Shown piece after piece: positions 58,771-64,000 of a stretch of DNA of 64,000 nt; position 1 is the stretch's first letter, and every line of letters begins with the position of its first letter. Source of the DNA: Rhodobacter calidifons (GTDB lineage: Bacteria; Pseudomonadota; Alphaproteobacteria; Rhodobacterales; Rhodobacteraceae); assembly GCF_011174775.1 (NCBI RefSeq), contig NZ_JAANHS010000003.1:124001-188000 (forward strand), in the 5' to 3' direction. The notes beneath the pieces are model-generated. The model was not told where the DNA came from, ran no database searches, and saw only the letters and a program-made list of their open reading frames with translations. The translations under genes and the position numbers were made by a program.

Positions 58771-61700
58771 TCAGACCAGCAACAGGTCGCCCAGGTCCAG
58801 CGTGCCGCCGGCCTGAAGGTTGAACAGGGCGACCGCATTCGCGCTGGAGCCGCCGTCGAGGTCAAGGAACAGCGACCGGCTGGCAAGGTCGTAATAGAGC
58901 ACCGGGCCGCCGCCGAAGCTGGACGGCAGACCCGTGCCGGACTGCCACATCTCGGACAGCACCGCCTCGGCCGCGATGCCAAGGCCGGCGCGGTCCAGCA
59001 CCACGCGGTCGGTGGCGGAGGTGAAGTCGAGGAACTGGTCGGTCGCATCGGCGGTGGCGATGACGAAGTGATCGACCCCGGCGCCGCCGCGCAGGACATC
59101 GCGTCCTGCGCCTCCGGCCAGCCAGTCGTCGCCCTCGCCACCGTCAAGCGTGTCGGACCCGGCATCGCCGAACAGGGTATCGTCCCCGAGACCGCCGGTC
59201 AGGCTGTCATTGCCGTTGCCGCCATACAGCAGGTCCTGCCCTGCCTCGCCATGCAGGATGTCGTTGCCGCTGCCGCCGGACAGGGTGTCGTCGTCGCCTC
59301 CGCCCCAGAGGGTATCCGCGTCGTCGCCGCCGTCCAGGCTGTCGTTGCCCTCGCCGCCATAGAGCAGGTCGCGCCCGGCGAGCCCCGACAGCGTGTCGCC
59401 GCCCGTTCCCCCGAACATGACGTTGCCAAGCGCGTTGCCGGTGCCGACCGCACCCGAGGCCGAGGTGAGGATCAGGTTCTCGACATTGGCACCCAGGGTA
59501 TAGGCCGCAAGGCCGGTTCGCACCGTGTCGATCCCCGCCGAGGCCGCCTCGACGACGACATCGCCGGCGGAATCGACGATGTAGAGATCGTTGCCAAGCC
59601 CCCCCGCCATCCAGTCATCGCCCGTGCCGCCATCCAGAGTGTCGTTACCCGCGCCGCCGTAAAGCAGGTCGTCGCCCGCGCCCCCGTCCAGCACATCATT
59701 GCCGTCCTCGCCCCAGAGGCTGTCGTTGCCGTCCCCGCCAAGCAGCAGGTCCGACCCGAGACCGCCGAAGAGCCGGTCGTCGCCGTCACCTCCGTCCAGA
59801 TCGTCGTTGCCCGCGCCGCCGTACATGAGGTCGTTGCCGCCGCCCCCGTCCAGCAGATCGTTGCCGTCCTCGCCCCAGAGGCTGTCGTTGCCGTCCCCGC
59901 CCGACAGCCGGTCCGACCCGAGACCGCCGAAGAGCCGGTCGTCGCCGTCACCTCCGTCCAGATCGTCGTTGCCCGCGCCGCCGTAGATGAGGTCGTTGCC
60001 GACCGAGCCGTCCAGCAGATCGTCGCCGAGGCCGCCGAGAAGGGTATCGTTGCCCTCGTCACCCCGCAGCGTGTCGCTGCCTTCCCCGCCGAACAGCCGG
60101 TCATCGCCCAGCCCGCCATCCACGAGGTCGTCCCCCGCCTCGCCGAACAGCGTGTCGTTGCCGTTCGATCCGTCCAGCCTGTCCGCACCCGCACCGCCGT
60201 AGATCAGGTCGGCGCCGGCCCCGCCATCCAGCAGGTCATCGCCGGCGCCGCCATACAGCAGGTCGTTGCCGACCGCGCCTTGCAGCCGGTCGTTGCCGTC
60301 CCCGCCGAACAGCTGATCGTTGCCGTCACCCCCGAGGATTTCGTCGTCGCCCGCGCCGCCATGGAGCCGGTCGTTGCCAAGGCCGCCGTCCAGCAGATCG
60401 TCGCCCACATCGCCGTAAAGCACGTCGTTGCCGCTTGCGCCCGACAGCGTGTCGTTGCCTTCGCCACCGAAGATCGTGTCGTTGCCGTCCCCGCCCAGCC
60501 CCAGGTCATCGCCCGCGCCGCCGAACAGCCGGTCGTCGCCCAGCCCGCCATCGATTGCATCGTCGCCGGCATCTCCGTACAGCAGGTCGGACCCGGCCCC
60601 GCCGTCCAGCGTGTCGCCGCCATCGCCACCGTAGAGCGTGTCGTTGCCGTCCCCGCCCAGTACCAGATCTGCCCCCTCTCCGCCAAAGAGCCGGTCGTTG
60701 CCGCTGCCGCCGTCCAGCCGGTCATCGCCCGCATCGCCGTAAAGCACATCCGCGCCGGTGCCGCCGTCCAGCGTGTCGGCGCCTTCGCCGCCATGGAGCA
60801 GGTCAAGACCATCGCCGCCCGACAGCAGGTCGTCGGCCTCTCCGCCATAAAGCGTGTCATTGCCGGCCGCCCCGTACAGGGTGTCATTGTCCGCCCCGCC
60901 GAACAGCCGGTCGTTGCCGAACCCACCGTCCAGGACATCCTCTCCGCCGCCGCCCACCAGCGTGTCGAGCCCGTCACCGCCCATGAGCGTGTCGCTTCCG
61001 TCGCGCCCATCGAGGCTGTCGTTGCCCGCCCCGCCGATCAGCAGGTTGGCCTCGGCATTGCCGAGAAGCGTGTCCGCCCCGCCGCTGCCGATCAGCCCCT
61101 CGATCCCGAAGAACTGGTCCCCCGCCGCATCGCCGGTGGACAGCGCCGCATCCTCCATGTCCACCCGGACAGGACCGCCGCCGGCATAGGAGGCAAGGTC
61201 GAGGCCATCGCCACCATAGAGGATGTCGGCGCCGGCTCCTCCGGTCAGCGTGTCGTCACCGTCTCCGCCCGAAAGCGTATCGCGGCCCGTCCCGCCTTCC
61301 AGCAAGTCATTGCCAAGACCGCCGTCCAGAAGATCGTCGCCCGGACCACCGGACAGCGTGTCGTTGCCCGCCCCGCCCTCCAGCAGGTCGTCGTCCTCGC
61401 CGCCGTAGATCAGGTCATTGCCCTCGCCGCCATAGAGCGTGTCACGGCCCGCCCCGCCTTCCAGCCGGTCATTGCCCAGACCGCCGTCCAGAAGATCTTC
61501 GCCGTCGCCGCCATACAGCGTGTCGTTGCCCGAGCCGCCGTACAGCGTGTCGTTGCCCGCGTTGCCGGACATGCGGTCATCGCCGCCATTTCCGGTCAGG
61601 ACGTTGTCGACATGGTTCCCGATCAGGGTGTCGTTTCCGTTGCCCGAGGTCGCATTCTCGATCACCACGCCGCGGGCGATGGTCACATTGTCGATCAGAC

Positions 61701-62622
61701 CGCCGATGTCGGAATAGGTCAGCTCGATCAGCGAGATTTCCTGGTTCTGGCTGAAGTTCGAGAAGTCGATCGTATCGATCCCGTTCGAATCGTAGATCGT
61801 GAAGGCAATCGGCTGGCCGACATAGACGTTCGGGGTCGCGGGGATCGTCCCGGTCCACTGATTCAGCAGCGTCTGAAGATAGCCGCCGATGTTCGAGTTG
61901 ACACCGTAGACCGAGTTGCCCTGGTTCGTGGCGCCGGAAAAGCCGTACAGGTTCTGGATCGCGATGACGTCGGCCGGCATGACGGTCGCAAGATAGGCGA
62001 AGCTGCCCGGGACGAGGGTGTTGTCCGTCTGGCTGAAATACGACATCACCGAAGCAAGCCAGCTGTCATTGCGATAGAGCGTGCCGGGCCCGCCGAAGGT
62101 CGCGCTGCCGTTGTAGTAGCCGGCATGGCCAAGGCCCAGCGCATGGCCGATCTCGTGAATGTAGGTCTGAAGCATGTAGCCGTTGAGGTGCTGCGGGCTC
62201 CAGTTCGGGGGGATGTTGATGAAGGACTGGCTGATCCGGCCGCCCTGGAGGTTGAAGTAGGCGTAGGCGCCATCCGGATCGTTGTTGTCGAAGATCAGGT
62301 TGGCAGCGGACGAGGTGCTGCGCAGGAAGGTGATGCCCGAGACTTCCGACCAGGCCTCGAGTGCGGCCTCGGCGATGGCCTGTTCGGCCGCCGAAAGGCC
62401 GGCCACGTTGTAGGTCAGGGTGCGCGCTGCGTTCAGCTGAAAGCGATAGGTGCCGTTGAAGGTGCCACCGGAGGCCCAGTTCCAGTATCCGCTGGTCAGC
62501 TGCTGGGCGATCTGGTCCCAGCTGAACGGTGCCAGGGCGGCCCGGCCGGGTGCTGCCAGCAGATGCTGGTCAAGGCTGGCAAGCGGATCGTTCGGTTCGC
62601 GGATGGCGCAAAGCACGCACAT
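58771..62622 (-). CDS. Serralysin-like M10 metalloprotease with long RTX repeat domain
   Basis: A 1283-residue secreted protein. Residues about 40-330 form an M10-type zinc protease: H156-E157-xx-H160-xxxxx-H166 in [11 protein letters not shown] and a Met-turn SVMSY with M193 and Y195. From about 335 to 1190 are dozens of nine-residue calcium-binding RTX repeats (GGxGxDxLx). The C-terminus (LGDLLLV) suits a type I secretion signal. No N-terminal signal peptide is seen. Full-length serralysins are near 480 residues, so the RTX domain is several times expanded. No HlyB/HlyD/TolC genes are in the window. Confidence 0.92.
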   Translation of the reverse strand: MCVLCAIREPNDPLASLDQHLLAAPGRAALAPFSWDQIAQQLTSGYWNWASGGTFNGTYRFQLNAARTLTYNVAGLSAAEQAIAEAALEAWSEVSGITFLRSTSSAANLIFDNNDPDGAYAYFNLQGGRISQSFINIPPNWSPQHLNGYMLQTYIHEIGHALGLGHAGYYNGSATFGGPGTLYRNDSWLASVMSYFSQTDNTLVPGSFAYLATVMPADVIAIQNLYGFSGATNQGNSVYGVNSNIGGYLQTLLNQWTGTIPATPNVYVGQPIAFTIYDSNGIDTIDFSNFSQNQEISLIELTYSDIGGLIDNVTIARGVVIENATSGNGNDTLIGNHVDNVLTGNGGDDRMSGNAGNDTLYGGSGNDTLYGGDGEDLLDGGLGNDRLEGGAGRDTLYGGEGNDLIYGGEDDDLLEGGAGNDTLSGGPGDDLLDGGLGNDLLEGGTGRDTLSGGDGDDTLTGGAGADILYGGDGLDLASYAGGGPVRVDMEDAALSTGDAAGDQFFGIEGLIGSGGADTLLGNAEANLLIGGAGNDSLDGRDGSDTLMGGDGLDTLVGGGGEDVLDGGFGNDRLFGGADNDTLYGAAGNDTLYGGEADDLLSGGDGLDLLHGGEGADTLDGGTGADVLYGDAGDDRLDGGSGNDRLFGGEGADLVLGGDGNDTLYGGDGGDTLDGGAGSDLLYGDAGDDAIDGGLGDDRLFGGAGDDLGLGGDGNDTIFGGEGNDTLSGASGNDVLYGDVGDDLLDGGLGNDRLHGGAGDDEILGGDGNDQLFGGDGNDRLQGAVGNDLLYGGAGDDLLDGGAGADLIYGGAGADRLDGSNGNDTLFGEAGDDLVDGGLGDDRLFGGEGSDTLRGDEGNDTLLGGLGDDLLDGSVGNDLIYGGAGNDDLDGGDGDDRLFGGLGSDRLSGGDGNDSLWGEDGNDLLDGGGGNDLMYGGAGNDDLDGGDGDDRLFGGLGSDLLLGGDGNDSLWGEDGNDVLDGGAGDDLLYGGAGNDTLDGGTGDDWMAGGLGNDLYIVDSAGDVVVEAASAGIDTVRTGLAAYTLGANVENLILTSASGAVGTGNALGNVMFGGTGGDTLSGLAGRDLLYGGEGNDSLDGGDDADTLWGGGDDDTLSGGSGNDILHGEAGQDLLYGGNGNDSLTGGLGDDTLFGDAGSDTLDGGEGDDWLAGGAGRDVLRGGAGVDHFVIATADATDQFLDFTSATDRVVLDRAGLGIAAEAVLSEMWQSGTGLPSSFGGGPVLYYDLASRSLFLDLDGGSSANAVALFNLQAGGTLDLGDLLLV
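59701..60024. repeat. 162-base tandem duplication inside the RTX domain
   Basis: Bases 59701-59862 recur almost unchanged at 59863-60024. The unit equals 54 codons, six nine-residue RTX repeats, so frame and turn periodicity are kept. The few differences suggest a recent duplication. Confidence 0.85.
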
Positions 62623-62645
62623 GGAAATCTACCCCCCGGAAATGG

Positions 62646-63071
62646 TCACTTCGGAAGCTGGTCAAGCACGCCAAGGTAAAGCCTGCGCCGCATCGGCTCG
62701 GTCATCGCGGCGTCGGCGATGACAAGTCCGGTCGATGGCATTGCGGTCCGGACCCCGGAGGCATCGACCCAGGTCGGCAGCAGTTCCAGCTGGGACTCGG
62801 TGGCACGGATCACATCGATTTCCAGACCGGGGCCGGTGGACAGCGGGGTGTCCTGTGTCCCTTGCACCCGGTAGCCCGGCTGCGCGCCCAGCGTATCCAG
62901 AAAGCCCGCGCAGACGGCCGCCAGACGGGACGGATCGACATGCGTGGAGGACAGGCAGGCAAAGTGCAGCGGGCGGTCGCTGACGGATTCTCCTCCGGCC
63001 GAAGATGCGGACAAGGCGACTGCTCCCAGAACCTTCAGCATGTGGCCCGAACGACAGGCTGCGCGCCGCAT
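62646..63071 (-). CDS. Small secreted hypothetical protein upstream of the RTX protease
   Basis: A 141-residue protein with a probable signal peptide (RSGHMLKVLGAVALSASSAGG) and a mature domain of about 115 residues with two cysteines (HFACLSSTHVDPSRLAAVCAG) that could form a disulfide. No family recognised. It is 23 bases upstream of the protease gene on the same strand, so probably co-transcribed. Serralysin operons often carry a small periplasmic inhibitor; this has the right size and place but no visible similarity. Start could also be 63041. Confidence 0.65.
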   Translation of the reverse strand: MRRAACRSGHMLKVLGAVALSASSAGGESVSDRPLHFACLSSTHVDPSRLAAVCAGFLDTLGAQPGYRVQGTQDTPLSTGPGLEIDVIRATESQLELLPTWVDASGVRTAMPSTGLVIADAAMTEPMRRRLYLGVLDQLPK

Positions 63072-63224
63072 GCCGATACCCCTAACCTGCCTGATCCGAA
63101 AGCCATGCACCGGAACCGTTTCAGCGGTTTGGCAGGTTTACGGCAAATTCTGGGCAGCCTGCAATGGCGGCGTTCCGCGATGCGCTTGCCGCAGGGCCGA
63201 CCGTCGGGCAGGACAAGGCGCAGA

Positions 63225-63599
63225 TCAGAGCCGCTCCAGCTCTTGCACGGCGGTCTCGCGCAGGGCGCGCAGGTCGGCGATGGCGGCCTCCAGGTCCTGC
63301 CGCTGGCGGTCCAGCGCCAGAAGCTGGCGGTCGGCAAGCTGAAGCCAGGCTTCGAGCTGCGGCCGTTCGCCCTTCTTGCCGTAGATCAGCAGCCACTGGC
63401 GGATCTCTTCCAGAGAAAAGCCGAAGCGGCGGCCGCGCAGGATCAGCTTCATCCGCGCCACCTCGCGCGGGCCGTAGAACCGGGCGCGGCCCTCTTTCTC
63501 GGGGGACAGAAGCTCGATGTATTCGTAATAGCGCAGGGTGCGCGGGGTCACCTCGAAACGGGCGCACATCTCCTTGAAGCTGAGGCGGGTCTCGGTCAT
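63225..63599 (-). CDS. MerR-family transcriptional regulator
   Basis: A 124-residue regulator with an N-terminal winged HTH (LSFKEMCARFEVTPRTLRYYEYIELLSPEKEGRARFYGPREV in parts) and a C-terminal coiled-coil dimer helix (RQLLALDRQRQDLEAAIADLRALRE). No effector cysteines, so it is not a metal sensor. It is divergent from a thioesterase gene about 110 bases away, its most likely neighbour target. Confidence 0.9.
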   Translation of the reverse strand: MTETRLSFKEMCARFEVTPRTLRYYEYIELLSPEKEGRARFYGPREVARMKLILRGRRFGFSLEEIRQWLLIYGKKGERPQLEAWLQLADRQLLALDRQRQDLEAAIADLRALRETAVQELERL

Positions 63600-63707
63600 G
63601 CGCAGTCCTCCCGGCTGGGCAGCCTAAGGCGGGCGCCGGGATCACGCAACGGTTTCGGGGGGTTGCCTTCCTTCGGGCGCGGCGGTTTGATGCGGGCCGA
63701 GGGACAC

Positions 63708-64000
63708 ATGACCGACATCACCGACATCGCCCGCAGTTTCATCGCCGCCCTGCCGCACAGTCATGCGCTTGGCATGCAGCTGGAGTCGATCGGCGCGGGG
63801 CAGGTGACCATCTCGATGCCTTACGACCCGGCGCTGGTGGGCGACCCGGAGACGGGCGTGATCCATGGCGGCGCGGTGTCGGCCCTGATGGACACGGCCT
63901 GCGGTGCCGCGGTGATGAGCCATCCGCAGGCGGGTTTCTCGACCGCGACGCTGGACCTGCGGATCGACTACATGCGACCCGCCACGCCGGGCCAGACCAT
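63708..64000 (+). CDS. PaaI-type hotdog thioesterase, C-terminus cut by window edge
   Basis: The first 97 residues of a hotdog-fold acyl-CoA thioesterase. The family pattern is visible: HSHALGMQLESIGAGQVTISMPY, then VIHGGAVSALMDTACGAAVM, where HGG and the helical Asp form the active site, and TLDLRIDYMRPA. GAGGGA precedes ATG 63708; an in-frame ATG at 63690 is possible. Substrate unknown. Confidence 0.9.
   Translation, partial: MTDITDIARSFIAALPHSHALGMQLESIGAGQVTISMPYDPALVGDPETGVIHGGAVSALMDTACGAAVMSHPQAGFSTATLDLRIDYMRPATPGQT

Noticed and set aside
59100-61600. Regular short repeats suggesting a CRISPR-like or minisatellite array
   Set aside because: The 27-base period is the coding form of nine-residue RTX repeats inside one open frame.
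59068-62679. A very long open frame on the plus strand opposite the RTX protease gene
   Set aside because: It is the mirror of GC-rich nine-residue repeats; its product is Val/Ala/Gln-rich repeats with no family features, and the minus strand encodes a coherent protease.

Overview
The window is GC-rich, gene-dense and reads as chromosome from an alphaproteobacterium of the Rhodobacteraceae (Rhodobacter/Gemmobacter/Tabrizicola-like). The supports are the rpoZ-rsh-pdxJ-acpS block, cbb3 oxidase operons ccoNOQP and ccoGHIS with FNR-type TTGA-N6-TCAA boxes, and a methylated-amine gene set of the kind known from roseobacters and Gemmobacter. I saw no rRNA, tRNA, CRISPR array, insertion sequence or phage gene.

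Layout. 1-14.7 kb is mostly housekeeping: folK, rpoZ, rsh, a DUF2062 protein, pdxJ and acpS on the minus strand; a NYN protein, a YqaA-type membrane protein, ispH, rnhA and a TRIC-type channel on plus; a TetR regulator; fmt with two tandem deformylase genes, one apparently dead; a MalY/PatB lyase and an L,D-transpeptidase. 14.8-30.3 kb mixes cbiB, a lytic transglycosylase, a glycosyltransferase, a frameshifted truncated haemoglobin, TMAO demethylase (tdm), an EamA permease, a SPOR-tailed D,D-carboxypeptidase, clpS, an RsmC-like methyltransferase, an SDR lacking its catalytic lysine, hemF and several unknowns.

30.4-48.9 kb is the accessory core, a methylated-amine catabolic island. Together with tdm it covers trimethylamine to TMAO (tmm), TMAO to dimethylamine plus formaldehyde (tdm), dimethylamine to methylamine (dmmDABC, haem-dependent), methylamine to gamma-glutamylmethylamide (gmaS) and then N-methylglutamate (mgsABC). 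The island also has an ammonium transporter with a 53-residue membrane partner, two different APC permeases and a GlxA/AraC regulator overlapping dmmC. One permease ends a translationally coupled operon of three small unknown membrane proteins; this is my best candidate for an undescribed system. N-methylglutamate dehydrogenase (mgdABCD) is not in the window. Related AT-rich words (GAAA..TTGTT type) precede most of these units.

48.9-64 kb holds a broken restriction-type DNA methyltransferase remnant, ccoGHIS and ccoNOQP with a universal stress gene, a 1283-residue RTX serralysin-like protease preceded by a small secreted protein, a MerR regulator and a truncated PaaI-type thioesterase. The ccoI gene carries an in-frame palindrome-like insertion.

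Two coding frames break at homopolymers (G6 at 7806, C7 at 18036), so base-call error is as likely as real mutation. A family of abutting TTCGAA-centred palindromes occurs at three intergenic sites. All functional calls rest on motif and family recognition by eye; no searches were run.
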